From Ancistrus triradiatus (taxonomy: Eukaryota > Chordata > Actinopteri > Siluriformes > Loricariidae), in contig JAJAGP010000866.1 of the NCBI GenBank assembly GCA_025084515.1, positions 211,937-275,936 of the forward strand: a stretch of 64,000 nt of DNA, in the 5' to 3' direction. The notes beneath the pieces are model-generated. The model was not told the DNA's origin and ran no database searches. It was given only the letters and a program-made list of their open reading frames with translations. The position numbers and the translations under genes are program-made. Shown one piece after another: positions 9,901 to 21,276 of the stretch (positions are counted from its first letter, which is position 1; each line of letters starts with the position of its first letter).

Positions 9901-12422
9901 CAAAGTGACTAAATGTATCGCTTTGTTCTCAGACCCCTTCAGTCAACTGAAAATGGGCAACCTAATTTGCTAATCACAGTAGCAGTAAAATAGTTGTGCT
10001 CACACCGAGGCTTTTGTGATAATCTGGCGTCTTTTCAGTACTTGTTTTTGTCATTTTGTCGCCTGTTCTATGTTATATGTATATATCAGAACTCTGAACT
10101 GCATTGACTCTGCCCCTGCTTCCTGTGCCCTCAGGACCACGACTTCTTCCAGCACTTGGAAATGCACATGCGCTCTGAATTTCCCCCGCTTTGTGGAAGA
10201 GATCATCTCAGCTTCCGCTCCTATTACTTTCCTGTCAAGGCGAGTACGCAGAAAAGCCCTAAGACAAGCATAATAACAAAAGTGTTTCACAAACCTCTGC
10301 CCACAGTGATGCGTTTTTATGATGCAGAGTCATCTGTAATCGAGGCAGAGCAGGGTGAGGTGTTTATCCTGTGGTGGTGGTTATATGTGCCTACAAAGAT
10401 CAGTGTCATCAAACTTGCTGGCAGTCTTCTTTAATCAGCCTGCTCTGAGTAAATCTGTCCTCTGTAATTCTGCTGTCGGGAACGTTGAAGGGAAACTACC
10501 TAATTAGCTGCGAGGATGCTTTCCCCAGGCTCTTGGGCATCACGGTTGATTGATTTGATGTTAAAATCCCTTAATGTTTTCGCTCCATTATGTCTTAGAG
10601 CCGTCTTTACACGTTGTTTTGGCCTTGTTACTTTTTTAGGATCAGCCCCAGCACTGCTGCTTTTCTTATAAAGGCAAATGTATTTCTGTAGCACGTTTTA
10701 CAATGGAGCATCGTCTCCGAGCAGCTTCACAGCTATCAAGGCACAAAGCCTTAATTGAGCAATTGAGGGAGGAAAAAACTTGGGGAGGAAGAACCCAGCC
10801 ACCTTTGGGAAGCCTAGGTATGTCTGATGAGGAAGTGTTAGATTTTGGTTGGGTTTTTAGTGCTACTTGATCAACTAAATAGTCTCCCTAAATAACGCAG
10901 GACTAACGAGGGAGTAATGATCTATTTCGGACAAAGTTGTGTGTTCTGTGTGGAAGCTGTTCACATTGAGTGCTGTTCGGTTACATGCGCGGTGAAAATA
11001 AACTCTGAAAACATTTGGAGCGATGAATTTCCTAAGACATTTAAAACCACGTCACCCCACTGAATATGCAGAATTTCATAAAGTTAAAAGTTTAGAGTGA
11101 AAGAAAATTGGAATCGGCCGGTCAGATGTTAGTCAGGGCCAAGAAAATTGCAATCGGTGTGTCTTTAGTATATAACCTACCAAAGGTGCATTGCATTACT
11201 AAAGCAAAGGTTAGGTCAGAATAAAAGGTCACACTTTTTATTTTGGGGGTTTATTATGTGTTTCTGGATGCTTCGGGGTGAAAATTATCCTTGCTTGTTT
11301 CATCAGGGACTTGTAAAGCTAAATCCAAAATTTGGAACAGATCCAACAGTGTTCAAGAGTTACATAACTTTTTTAGTATTGATCACCATTCGTCTCAGAA
11401 CAGGCCCTAACCTCTAAAAAATACAAATAAAAAGAAGCCTGTCACTATAAATCAGGAGCTTGCAAGTGTTTTATGTCTGCTGTGATATAACAAAAATCTA
11501 AGTCACATTTCAGAGTTATGTTACTATTTACCTGAATAAACAGGCCTGAATGATGCTCTGTCTTTCCGGCCTGCTGTGTATTTTGGCCTTTTAATTTGAA
11601 AAATGCTTTAGTGTAAACTTGTTCTTCATCTCTCATCCATGTCAGCAGTCAGGCCTACTTTAGTGTCAAATAACTTTAGTTTTTCTTTAAAAAATAGCAA
11701 GCAGAGCGGTATAGCTGTGCTTTTCTAAATAGTGACCCGGGCCTGACCTGGAGTGTGATTCCATTGTTGGATTTCTTTTTAACACTGCTGGATGTGACGT
11801 ACAGCTCAGCTTTGTTTTGTATAGCATGTTCTATTTATATAGATTTCACAATCTCAAGGATGGTACGGAACATTAAGCGAGAGCAAAGAACACAAACAAG
11901 AAACCCATGTAGGTTTTAAGATGATAGATTGGTAGCTTTGCTCCAGTTACTCCAGCTACAAATTTTCTGTCCGATTTCAAATCCGATGTCCTCACAACAG
12001 GATCGGCTCCAGTTTGAACCACAGATTCCTCATTTGAGTTGTTTGTGAGGAGTGCTTTGCCTCTGAAATACCCTTTCCTCACAGTTTGCCCCGCCCTCTG
12101 TCCTTGAGGTTTTATGTCTGGTACTGCAAACATGAATGATTTATGGTGAATGATGAATTTGTGGTATCAGAGGTATAGCCAAGTCTGTACCGGTAGCCAT
12201 TTTTCTATATTTGCTAGGACTCTTAATGCTGTTGCTTGTAACGAGACAAAATAAGCAAACTGACCTGCTTTGTGTTTATAGAACGTGATCGATGGGGACC
12301 TGTGTGAACAGTTTAACTCTATGGACCCCCATAAGCAGAAGAGCGTCGCTGAAGAGCTGGATCGCACGCCGCCCGAGGTGTCGAAGAAACTGGAGGACAT
12401 CCGCACTCGCTACGCCTTTTAA
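3144..12422 (+). CDS. SF3B3: SF3B3, splicing factor 3b subunit 3 (3' nine coding exons; 5' part outside window)
   Basis: Core scaffold of the SF3b complex in the U2 snRNP, which holds the branch-point region during spliceosome assembly in the nucleus. Coding exons read: 3144-3318, 3657-3862, 5323-5479, 5730-5855, 7993-8205, 8309-8407, 9649-9792, 10135-10239, 12282-12422 (TAA 12420-12422). Phases join perfectly, giving about 454 residues, roughly residue 764 to the end of a ~1217-residue protein. Recognisable stretches include RILALEKLGAVFNQ, NPIQGSTLDLVQLEQNEAAF, KLLRIYDLGKKKLLRKCENK, GNKALWDRGLLNGASQK, SLQKTTLIPGGSESLVYTTL and the C-terminus DRTPPEVSKKLEDIRTRYAF. By family knowledge this covers the last beta-propeller and C-terminal helices of the DDB1/CPSF-A fold. 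The first base visible is the last base of a split Arg codon. The preceding exon is not in bases 1-3143. Odd points: a GC donor after 10239 and a donor at 3863 inside a (GT)n run. Identification is near certain from direct reading; exon edges rest on splice consensus and homology memory. Confidence 0.97.
3863..4067. repeat. Compound (GT)n / (TATG)n / (TA)n microsatellite directly at a splice donor
   Basis: Begins with about twelve GT units (3863-3886), followed by tatg, ta and gtatgtatata units for about 200 bp, and ends with a short self-complementary stretch (gtgtgtatatacacacaca). The first GT is the donor dinucleotide of the SF3B3 exon ending at 3862, so the intron begins inside the repeat. 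Long open frames on both strands here are artefacts of the repeat. Confidence 0.95.
4068..5322 (+). other. SF3B3 intron remainder
   Basis: Continues the intron after the microsatellite. It holds a smaller tg/ta tract near 4723-4765 and an antisense copy of a common interspersed repeat (4858-4990). The rest shows nothing recognisable. The acceptor reads ctctctcggcag before 5323. Confidence 0.6.
4858..4990 (-). repeat. Interspersed repeat family B, antisense
   Basis: Reads ggaggttgttgctttttgag, then caaggtttcttccttacaac, then gccactgttgcccttg. This is the reverse complement of the family whose sense copies at 27860 and 28278 carry aaaaactccctaaa and gacagtggcaagg. It is a non-coding repeat, found at least eight times in this window; I do not know its formal name. 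Confidence 0.7.
5856..7992 (+). other. SF3B3 intron with an antisense Tc1 remnant
   Basis: Intron between the exons ending KCENK and starting HVPNMVTG. The middle holds a degenerate Tc1/mariner copy (6326-7285). The flanks (5856-6325 and 7286-7992) are AT-rich with no recognisable feature. The acceptor (tattcctgaag) has a weak pyrimidine tract. Confidence 0.65.
6326..7285 (-). mobile_element. Tc1/mariner element, family A, antisense and decayed
   Basis: Order of antisense blocks: a flank with gaggagaatgatccagcgtt and gagtggcaaaggaatgtga, then gactttgacctggatgttcc (antisense of the transposase region before the WPSQSPDLNP motif), then acattttcctttagaatttg, then aactctttagagatggtttt, then the 5' flank with cacacctgattgtcattcc and an end reading atttcagcatcactg. 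The coding part is full of frameshifts and deletions. It is the same family as 17905, 21277, 25698 and 57796. It is a fossil and encodes no working transposase. Confidence 0.85.
9052..9185 (-). mobile_element. Tc1/mariner end fragment, family D
   Basis: Contains ttaggtacaccttgctagta, then gtaccgggtcgaacccc, then attcttcgtggcatatattc and caacaaggtgctcagag. This resembles the 3' terminus and last transposase codons of a widespread fish mariner-like family whose outer end is ggtgtacctaataaa. The 37130-37455 fragment belongs to the same family. It lies in an SF3B3 intron. Confidence 0.6.
9228..9395 (+). mobile_element. tRNA-derived SINE
   Basis: The head has pol III promoter-like boxes: tagcctagtggttaaggtac (A-box region) and ggtgcaaatcccacct (B-box region, one change from ggttcaaatcc). 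The body follows with gccactgttgggtccttgag, caaggcccttaacccac and ggataagggcgtctgctaaa. Other copies lie at 16678, 23255, 24026, 33151, 39475, 50460 and 54541. It is in the intron between SF3B3 exons 8309-8407 and 9649-9792. Confidence 0.85.
10240..12281 (+). other. SF3B3 last intron, GC-AG type
   Basis: The exon ends ...TTTCCTGTCAAG at 10239 and the intron begins gcgagt. It ends tgtgtttatag before AACGTGATCG. The protein reads through exactly (SFRSYYFPVK / NVIDGDLCEQF), so no nearby GT donor fits the reading frame and homology. The intron carries one interspersed repeat family B copy (10660-10825). The remaining ~1.4 kb (10826-12281) is AT-rich and featureless to me. Confidence 0.85.
10660..10825 (+). 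repeat. Interspersed repeat family B, sense, diverged
   Basis: Contains caatggagcatcgtctcc, gagcagcttcacagc, gccttaattgagcaatt and gaagaacccagcc. These match the order in the 23562, 27860 and 28278 copies (acaatggagcattg, caaagcagctttaca, aattgagcaagcc). It has no coding capacity. Confidence 0.7.
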
Positions 12423-13060
12423 AAGCCCCGGCCTACGAGTGTGGTCTACGAACAGGGCTTTAAACCGGACCGTTCTTTCAATCTGGCAGCTGCATTTCCC
12501 ACCTCAGCTGATGGGTTACACTAGATGTGTACTCTATTGTTTTTGGAGAGACTGAGAGAAATCCCTGCGATCATTGAACCTGCTGGACGATAACCAGCTG
12601 TAGTAAGTCCTGCTGTTTTCAGTTCAGCCTTCCAGCTGAATGCGGGAAACAGATTTGACACATTGTTTTGACCTGAAATATGTGAGAGAATGGCGGCGTG
12701 AACGTCTCTGGCCGACGTGCCGTGTCGGAAATGATCCGTGTCTGATGGTCATAGTCTGAATCAAATGAAGACTGCAGAGGACCGATGTAGCTCCTTTGAA
12801 GGGAGCTCGTGTCATTGTTCCAGATGACAGTGGGACTTGTGAAATAGCTATAAATGTTTTTATGGTGCAGCACTGGGGTGACTGTGGTTGTTTTTTGGGG
12901 GGAGGTTTTGTTGTTTTTTTTTTCCCTTTTCCCTTCGGCCTGCTACCCACATTACCAAACCCACAGCCACAAATTTTCCGAAGCTGTCCTAATGGAAATA
13001 CTTTCTGTAAAATGGATGAAGTTTGACAGCGTTTTGTAAATAAACCTTTTTTTAACTAGT
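12423..13060 (+). other. SF3B3 3' UTR with poly(A) signal
   Basis: Follows the TAA at 12420-12422. A canonical AATAAA lies at 13039-13044, followed by a T-rich/GT-rich downstream region (cctttttttaac, then gtcgttttgttg). The transcript end is inferred to be near 13060; it is not directly shown. Confidence 0.75.
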
Positions 13061-14754
13061 ATCGTCGTTTTGTTGCCACTTTTGTTCGGATTTAAAGAGA
13101 AAAGTCAGACTGGGTTTTTATTGGGGTTGGGCGTCTTTTAGACAGGTTTTAGTTTTCTCTTCAAATAATGCCTTCATGCTTTACCCACAATGCATATCCA
13201 CTTAAACTCTTGCATATTTAAATGCATTATCAGTGGAGTTGACTTTATGCCACAAACAAATGGATAGTTTCTTCTTTTTTTTTTTTTTTTTTTCAGTTTT
13301 CTGCAGAACTGTGGGTCCCTTTTCAATTATCGTTCTTTTTTTAAGAATTTTTCTAAATTATTTTTGATAGCAATTTGTGATGCTCTGAAAGAAAAGTTGT
13401 TGGTTGAAACTGAAAATTTAAACATGCTGAGACGAAAGCCGAAAGGTTTGTTTGGTTTTTGAGTTTGTGTTTTTAATGCCATCGGGTTAATGATAGCTCA
13501 CGTGAACATCGGTTGTGAAGATTATCTATTTTTTATTATTAATTAACCTATTTAACCCATAAGCCTCATGAGCATGGTGATAGTCGCAGGTGGTACCACT
13601 CAGGTGAATTATGGAATTAGACACTTCGGGTTCTCCACCCTTCTCAGTTACATGCCATCTTAAATGCATCGAAGGCGACATTAAAGATGCTGCGCTGTCA
13701 CTTCCAAGACAGTTTCTCATTCCATTGAAGGAGGGAATGAGAACATCAGTGGACTACATGCACCTGCAGAGTGAAATAAGATTTTAACCAGTTTCAGTGG
13801 AAAACAAATAGGAAGTCAGTATGTGTTGGGCAGTGTTAATGTTTAATATGCATGGGGAACACTGCGGTATCTTTGCTATTTAGTCAATACCGGTACATTA
13901 CAGGATCCCATATAGCATTGCTATGTACAATATTAAAAAAATGTTTGGATAACGTCCAGATCGCATAGCATAATTTCACAGAACGTACTGATTAGATATT
14001 ATTAGATATTAACTCTTACTCCTGCCTCCTTTTGCATATTGATTCGTCTCACTTGTACTGCATTTCGGAGCCGGCAGCTTTACCAAGACGCTGCCCCAGT
14101 TTGAGAAACTCTTCACTCTGTCAAACAGGGATGGGTTCAGCGTAGAGCGTCTGCTCTTCTGGATCCAGAGGATGTGCTGAGACTAAATATGCAGATATGT
14201 TCTTTGGGGGGAAAAAAAATTTAGATAAAAATGTCTAGGTATTGTTTAAAAAAAAATGTTTGTGCATGGTTTTGATTTTTTTAAAAATCATTTTTAATCA
14301 TATTCTGCTTTTGTGTTTTGTTTTGGTCAGTTGTGATAGTGTCTGCTTTAAAAAAAAAAAAAATCTCAAGTCCACCATATGTTGTGTTTTGGTATTGTGG
14401 CCAAATAGATTCACCAGCAAAACCATTTTTTCAGCAGCCTAAACTAGCACTAACCAGCATAGACTAACTTGCACCACATAGAAACTCATATGGTCTCACC
14501 AGCATCCAAACATATGGCTTTTTTAGCAGGGAAAAGATTTATCGGGTCATACTGGTTAGATGTAAAAAAAAAAAAAAAAAATTGTGGTTATAAAAACAAG
14601 GTGCATTAAAATAACATTTTTTTCACATTGGGCATATTATATGCTATATTATGCAATGCTATGTAGGACATTAATAACCTGCTATTGTCTTAAAAATGCC
14701 AATATGCATATTTTTGTTATTCTATTCAATATTTCTCTTCATTATTGGCTTATG
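13061..14754. other. Intergenic, AT-rich, no gene seen
   Basis: Downstream of SF3B3. It contains homopolymer runs (T-run near 13272-13293, A-runs near 14349-14362 and 14563-14581) and no recognisable gene. The short open frames here have no family resemblance. Confidence 0.6.
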
Positions 14755-15134
14755 CACTGCCTGGATTTAACTAGGCAAATGGTTAAATAGTTAAAGAGCC
14801 TCCCATCAGATAATTCCTGCATTGATCAAGGTTCAGCTGGCAACAAGTTCTTTAACCCAGCTGATGCAGTGAGTAGCTTCCCATTTGTTAAACAACCATG
14901 TCCAAAAAGTGGTCGTGGAAAAGGCGTTCATCCGTTTCAGAAGGGTCAAATTGTGAAAGAGTGGTTCAGGGAGCATGAGCCATCATTTCCACACATGGAT
15001 TGTCCACCGCAGAGTCCAGAGCTGAACCCCATTGAGAATCTATGGGATGTGCTGGAGGAGACTTTGTGCAGTGGAAAAAATCTCCCATCATCAATACAAG
15101 ATCTTATTGGAAAATTAATGGAAAATTTTCCTTA
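14755..15134 (+). mobile_element. Tc1/mariner element, family B-type TIR, internally deleted
   Basis: Starts with cactgcctgg, the outer end of the terminal inverted repeat seen intact at 47921-48448. It then has taaagagcctcccatcagat, gttcagctggcaacaagttc and a transposase remnant. Remnant frames read VKEWFREHEPSFPHMDC and PQSPELNPIENLWDVLEETL, the latter being the third catalytic-acid region of Tc1 transposases. Most of the DDE domain and the 3' TIR are missing. It is an inactive fossil. Confidence 0.85.
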
Positions 15135-15285
15135 GGTTCAGGGTTTTTTTTTTCCTTGCCACTGTTGCCCTAGGCGTGCTCAGTTTGGGGTTCGCCTTAT
15201 TTAGATCCTCTAAAATTGTAAAGCTGCTTTTAGGCATCGCTCCATTGTAAAAGGTGCTGTAGAAATAAATCTGACTTTACAAATA
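15135..15285 (-). repeat. Interspersed repeat family B, antisense
   Basis: Contains ccttgccactgttgccctag, gtgctcagtttggggtt, gtaaagctgctttt and ctccattgtaaaaggtgctg, i.e. the reverse complement of the sense family B order. It abuts the truncated end of the Tc1 copy at 15134, so one probably inserted into the other. Confidence 0.75.
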
Positions 15286-16677
15286 AGCCAAGACTATGCA
15301 GTGTTTTCCAATACATTGATTTATTTAATATCGACATTGACCAACACATACTGGTTTTCTTATTTGTCACAGTTTAAGATGGGTGAAATCTTATCTCACT
15401 GTAGTGCTGCAAGCAATGCAGTGATTCACTCAGCTTTTCTTTACCTTCTCTCTCCCACACCCCACACAAACACACCCATTAACATTTATGGGATGAGAAA
15501 CTGTCTTTAGTGTGACAACGTAACAAGTTATTTATGAGACATGTAGGTATTTGAGAAGAGAGCAGAGAACCAAGAAGCAAGTGCATTTAACTCTGGCACG
15601 TTTCTCTTTTGTGCTGTTGCAAAGACGAAGTTCTTACTCGGCTTGCTTCTCCCCAGCAGTGCATCTGCTCACTGTCACAAATCGAAATGAATTCTCAAAT
15701 AGAAACTACTGCTGTACTACAATTAATTTATCTGGCAGGTCATATAATGGGTTAAGTAGTTAAATAATAGGCCAAATCAAAAGGATGCAAAAATAGCCAC
15801 ACACCTGTGTTCGCTTCTTTGGAGATGAAGGACAGCCAGTAGGACTTAATGGATTGTGATATAGAGAGGATTGGAGACTACTAAATATCCACAGATCCTG
15901 GAAGCTGATTAGTTACTGACCCAAAACAAACCTCAAAACTAAAGCCCTGTGGGGTCACCAGCTCCTCAGTGAGACTGGCCAAGTGCTGCTTGGTGTACTT
16001 CCACATCTTTTAGTGATATGCACAGGTGTGTTTGAGTGTCCCACAAAGCAGTGCAGCTGAACAGCAATCGAATCATACATAGTTGGAAAGCAGTGTGGGA
16101 AAACTGAAGACTGGCTAATCCCACAGGCAGAACAGGATTTCACCGCCTTTCCATTTCATCTGAATGAGCCCTCCTGCTGAAGTTAGAAGGTTTCTTCCAT
16201 TGTTGTTCTGCAGTGCTTTCTTAATGCTGCTGTATAATTGCTGGTGTGAACGGTTACAGAAAGCCGAGCAGGACGTGAGCTGGGACTCGATGCTGCAGAC
16301 TCTCAGTGTAGTTAGACTTTAAGTTTGCCTGAGGCTCTGCTTACGTTCACCAGCCTTCTCAACGCGAGTGTGGATGGTCCCATGGGCTTTTATCTGTCTC
16401 TCAGAGGTGAGTGTTTGCAGGGTTTCAGCATTAAGGTTGACATCATTTAAGATGGTACTGCACTGGGGATTGTTGACTGAATTGTTCTTTTAAATAGTTC
16501 ATTATGACCTTTCTATGGATCTTGGTGTCTGGCCTGAAATTCTCCATCACTTTATGCCATGAACAAATCTTGATGTTGCTAGGAGCAACATGTCATCCAT
16601 GTGATGATGTGATTTGAAGTTCTGAATAATGGCGTGCAGAGTCTGCTTGTTCACTCCGAGCCCCTCTGTTATCAGCC

Positions 16678-16855
16678 CTGTGGTAGCCTAGCGGTTAAGG
16701 TACTGGACTATGGACCAGAAGGACCTGGGTTCAAATCCTACCTCTGCCATTGTTGGGTGCTTGAGCCAGGTTCTTAACCCACATCTGCTTGGATTGTATC
16801 GGTTGCAAGTCGCTCTGGATATGGCCAAGGTGTCATTTAGTGAGTAATGGATTGA
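16678..16855 (+). mobile_element. tRNA-derived SINE
   Basis: Head: gtggtagcctagcggttaag with A box, and ggttcaaatcc B box at about 16729. Body: gggtgcttgagccaggttct, cccacatctgcttggattgt, gttgcaagtcgctctgg. It lacks the gctgccact segment found in the 9228 copy. Same family as the other SINEs in the window. Confidence 0.85.
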
Positions 16856-17439
16856 AAGTGAAAAGTAAAAGCAAAACACTTACTCTATTGGCGAACTCTG
16901 GGCACTAGCATAGCTGCTAAAACTGTTCTGGAGGGCTGTTTTCTTTTCGGTTGGCTCTCAACTACCCTTTTTAGGACCCATGAAGATTTATTTGCAAGAA
17001 AAACTCGATAAACAGTGGAGATCTAGATCGAGTTTTGTCTGGAACGAGTCACGTGGCTCAAAATGCTTCGAGAACTGAATTCGGCGAGAACCGAGGTGCC
17101 ACTGTTCATTGTTTTTAAGTGTTTGCTGAGTGTGTTACATCCAGGAGTTGGTTTAGAGGGCGTATGCAGGATGGGGAGGCCTTGGTATTAGTACAATCTT
17201 GTCTATTCAATTTGCTGTATTGTAAGAAATATAGTCATGGGGTCGTGATGTCAGATCTTTTTATAGAAACATTTGTGGAAACCATGCAAAACCTTAAATT
17301 TTAAGTTGAGAGGAATGATGATAGAATGGGGTCCCTTTAAGCTATGGACGAGTGTATCACCCATCTAAGTGCCTTACCTACGTTTTAGGCTTCTGACTAG
17401 GGAAGCTTCAGCTATAAATTGAGCTGAGCAGTTTCTGGT

Positions 17440-17530
17440 TAATGATCTTGTTAGAGGACTTGAGCTGGCATTTGAACTCGGTCTCCTGATTACTAGTCTA
17501 TAGTCCAGAGCCTTATCCACTGAGCCACAA
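17440..17530 (-). mobile_element. SINE tRNA-like head, antisense, partial
   Basis: Reads ggcatttgaactcggtctc, then ctagtctatagtccagagcc, then ttatccactgagccac. This is the reverse complement of a tRNA-like head with a diverged B box (gagttcaaatgcc) and an A-box region. The tail is not clear. Confidence 0.55.
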
Positions 17531-17904
17531 AGGTCCCGGTTCACCAACTGGCAAGGAATTCTCAGTGTGTGAGTAGCTGAAATGCTTTTGCAGTATGTTC
17601 ACGGGACAGCTTTATTTAGTAAGAGCCCTGGACACGCCTTTGAAGGCTGGAGAAAAGAAGACTTGTGGCCATCAAACTTTATGACCCAAACAGCAATGTA
17701 AACTAAGAGCCAGGTCAAGGCTTGGCACGACTTGGATGCAGCCAGCGGCCAAGCTTTATAGACCAATCTACGTCAGGCCAAGCTGGTGCTGGTGACATGG
17801 ACGCCTCTGGTTAGTCGGTGCTCAGAAGGGCTGTACAGGAGCCAAGTGACCATGGTTTGCTCGAGTTTTAATATTAGTCTTTTTCTTCTACTTGGTCTAC
17901 GGTA

Positions 17905-18455
17905 CAGTGGTGCATGAAAGTTTGCAGAGTTTCTATATTTCTGTATAAATATGACCTAAAACAGCATCAGATTTGAGTCCTAAAGGGATATAGACCCCAG
18001 TTAAACAAATGAGGCAGAAATATTATACTTGGTCATTTATTTCTTGAGGAAAATGATCCAATATTACATATCTTTGGGTGGCATAAAGTATGAGAGAATT
18101 CGCTTTATCTGCTTTGACCCCTTGCGTAACAGTGAGAGTGTTTACGTGCACTTAATAATCCGAAAATATTTTAATTACAAGACATTTCTTTTTGGATAAG
18201 GTCCGGACTTTGACTTGGCCATTCCAAAAACAATTTTTATTCATCTTTAACCAATTTCTAGTGACATGGGTCGCTGTCTTTCTGAATGATCCAGTTCAAG
18301 AATTCATTGTTCCATTTATGCTGGCAAGCAGTCCAGATCCAGATGCAGCAAAACAGGCTAAACCCATGATACCACCACCACCATGTTTCACATGGGGTAA
18401 TGTCCTTATGCTGGAATGCAGTGTTTTTATTTCTCCACACAATATGCCTCTGATT
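17905..18455 (-). mobile_element. Tc1/mariner element, family A, antisense, truncated
   Basis: Begins with cagtggtgcatgaaagtttg after a TA, the terminal repeat of family A. Subterminal sequence follows (cttggtcatttatttcttga, gaggaaaatgatccaatatt), then antisense transposase pieces (gactttgacttggccattcc, aattcattgttccattta, accaccaccaccatgtttca). The second half of the element, including the other end, is missing. Confidence 0.88.
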
Positions 18456-21276
18456 TAATTGACAAGTTCTGTTTTATTTAGCAATACACAATTCCCTGGA
18501 CAAACTCTAAACTCTTATGCAAAACTTATTCTTGTAACCTACTTTGAGAAAAGTCTTCAAAGACGTTCTCTGTTTATCTTATGCTAAAACCAGGATATCA
18601 CAAACATCTCATTTGTGTGCAAATTACAGGTCCAATCATCCACGCTTCACACTCCTTATTTCCTCTATTCCCTATTCGTCATGCTGTTTTGTTGTTAGTG
18701 TCTGACGTCATGAAGCGGCACGCACCGGGTGATCCATAAACCACAAGAGATCTGGTTTGACTGGTCAGACTGAGTCGCACGTCTACAAACCTGATTTGAA
18801 ATCGCACAAAATGTGGCTTAAATGCCATTGAAAAAAGTCAGATGTCTTTCTTGCTCAAATCAAAGATCCAAGCCTTTGTGGTTCAGGATTTATTCAGTTT
18901 CAGTGATTCTGTTTCATCACATTTTTTATTTGGGCGCTCTGAAATATCTCCACTCAAGCTGTTTTTCTTTAGTTAGTTCCGGTCCACATACCGCTACTCA
19001 GACCACATCAGAGGGCATGAACTAAACTCCCTCCTCCGGCTGACTGGGCATGCCATGGCAACTAAACTTTCCTGTTTACTGGACTAAATAATGCTGGTAC
19101 GCATATTTTCTGTTTTATTTTATTCAATATCGTATGTATATATGCTATGTCTTATGCCATATTCTCTATTTTATTACACTCATCTTTGTATTCTGATTAA
19201 TTTATTATAGTTTATATATTATTATATTTTAATTCTACATAAAACATCTAACCCTCCCAAGGAGGTCAGGTCCCTTTTTGAGTCTTGGTCCTACCAAGGT
19301 TACTTCTTCACAACGTTTAGGGATTGTGATTCGAGCCCTCACGGTGGCTGAGGGAGGGGTAGTTAGGGGATCATTTGTTGGTTTTTATCATAACCCCGAT
19401 TTTCCCCCCACTGTGATAGAGCCATGGTGCTTACAATCGGCACTCCCTATATACTCTGCCGGCATAGGCCTTGCCCTCTGTTAGCCCTGTGTGTTTTGTC
19501 CACCTTTTACCCTTTTCTTCATCATTTAACCATTGCCTCATCCTGAACACTTATCAGTTGCTGCATTAAGGGTGGTCTTATGCCGCCCAGCTGTCACCAC
19601 AACCCACCTGCTTCAAGGTCTGACGTGTTGTGCATGCAGAGATGCTCTTCTGCAATATCTTTGGTAGTAACGAATGGTATATTTGGCTTCCTGTTGCCTT
19701 TTTCTCCTCTGGCATCAACATGGCATTTTCAGCAGAAGAGAACTGTCCTCGATGGATTTATTCTTTTCATTCTTTTCCGGAGAAAGCAGGTCATCTTGAC
19801 CATGCACAAGGTTGCAATGACAAGCTTCAGCTAGAAGGATGCTGTAGATTTTTTCAGCTTTTAGTCAAGCATCAGCATTAACGCTGACGCAGGCAGCTGG
19901 CAGGAAGCCAGATTAATGGGGAAAACGCTTTCACACTTGTGTGAAAAAGAAACTTGTGTTGAGTGAAAACATGGACATGCTGAGTCAGTGGCAGGGGTTT
20001 TGGTTGCAGCATGGACGAGCAGTGCTTTTAATCTAGTTTAATGTAACAAGAGACTAGACAACAGTTAAAGCGGCCCCTGAGGACAGGAAATGGTCGAATC
20101 CCCATGATGTTCTAGAGAAGAAAAGTGCATGAAAGGGTCAGAGCAGAGAAACCTGGGCTAGCTGTCCGAGACTGCACCAAGGTCTCACGTACGTTCTCAG
20201 TGGGCGTGATGGAGTTTCCGAGGGAGAGAAAAAAAGCAGCTATATTTAGGTTTTCAGTGTGCGTTTGTGGGAACGCGTTTTATCATTCTCGATAAATGAA
20301 TAACTGCGTACAGGAACGGTTCTCTGCACTTCTCACGTCTTGTGAGTTTCAGTGGATTTTGGTCGTCTCACACCTCTATAGTCGGAAAATTCATGCAGCC
20401 CATTTCCCACGATGAGTCGGCTTTGATTCGATAATTCCTTCAGTACGGTCAGACCTGGTCATTTTCTAACTGCACACTATGTTTGAAGCCCTTCAGATCA
20501 GGTCAGACATCACCTGCAGACACTAGTGTCTGTGTCTGAGGGAGACGAGGTCGGGTCAGGTGAGCGGCCCCCAGCGTTATGATGGACTGGTGTCCCTTGT
20601 AGGGCACACTTATGCCAGCACTGCTTCGCAGGGTTTACTATATGAGAGATCAGAGATTTAATTGTGTTGAGCCTCCAGTGAGACCAGTACCAACCCCGCC
20701 TTATTTTTTTAAACCACTGTATATTTTAATGCAATTTTGGACCATCTTTCCCACATTTGTGAAGGCAGAACATCTAACTTTTTGGTTAGGGGAACCACTA
20801 GCCAACAACTCAGGGGAAACTTCCATTGACGCTGAGCCTGTGAACCACAAAGCCCACACCTGGATCATATCATTTGTGAGGCAAAGGAGGACTGCTGTAT
20901 ATTTTATGGTAAAATATATTACGTTTAAACCAGATACTTTCTGTGGTTTAAAAATTTAACAGAGACAAAGTTCCGTTTAAAACACAACAATGACTTTTTA
21001 CAATTTTTTGGGGTGCTGGGGCTCAATTTAGGGGCTAGACACCTCTATGAATTCACATCCTTATCTGCATTTTTGTAAATATTTTCTCACACTCTTCTTT
21101 ACTTATTTTGAATGTTCTTACACACTGCATAAGGGTGCCTATGGCATATTTACTAAAACATTCCTTCTTAGCACTTTTCATGTGTAACAAGTCATGCTTA
21201 ACTTCCAAAGTGTAAAAAAGTAATCGAGTGGTGTACGTGGTTCTTGTTGGCTTTTGCATACCAGATGCATTCTATG
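18456..21276. other. Intergenic, no gene seen
   Basis: Includes a short antisense family B piece (19250-19325: gtccctttttgagtcttgg, aaggttacttcttcacaac). Otherwise it is unique-looking. Frames of up to 115 codons (20612-20959) have no splice context or recognised homology. A block at 20926-20992 recurs at 22058-22135 (see findings). Confidence 0.5.
19250..19325 (-). repeat. Interspersed repeat family B, antisense fragment
   Basis: Shares gtccctttttgagtcttgg and aaggttacttcttcacaacg with the reverse complement of family B sense copies (23562, 27860). Only the 3' half is recognisable. Confidence 0.6.

Larger units (their letters stand above)
15286..17904. other. Intergenic, two SINE pieces, otherwise nothing recognised
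   Basis: Mixed-composition sequence between the family B repeat and the Tc1 copy starting at 17905. Apart from the SINE at 16678-16855 and the tRNA-like fragment at 17440-17530 I see no gene, and no exon-like frame with family resemblance. Confidence 0.5.

Noticed and set aside
20612..20959. 115-codon plus-strand frame
   Set aside because: No splice context, no recognisable domain; overlaps one of the repeated blocks.
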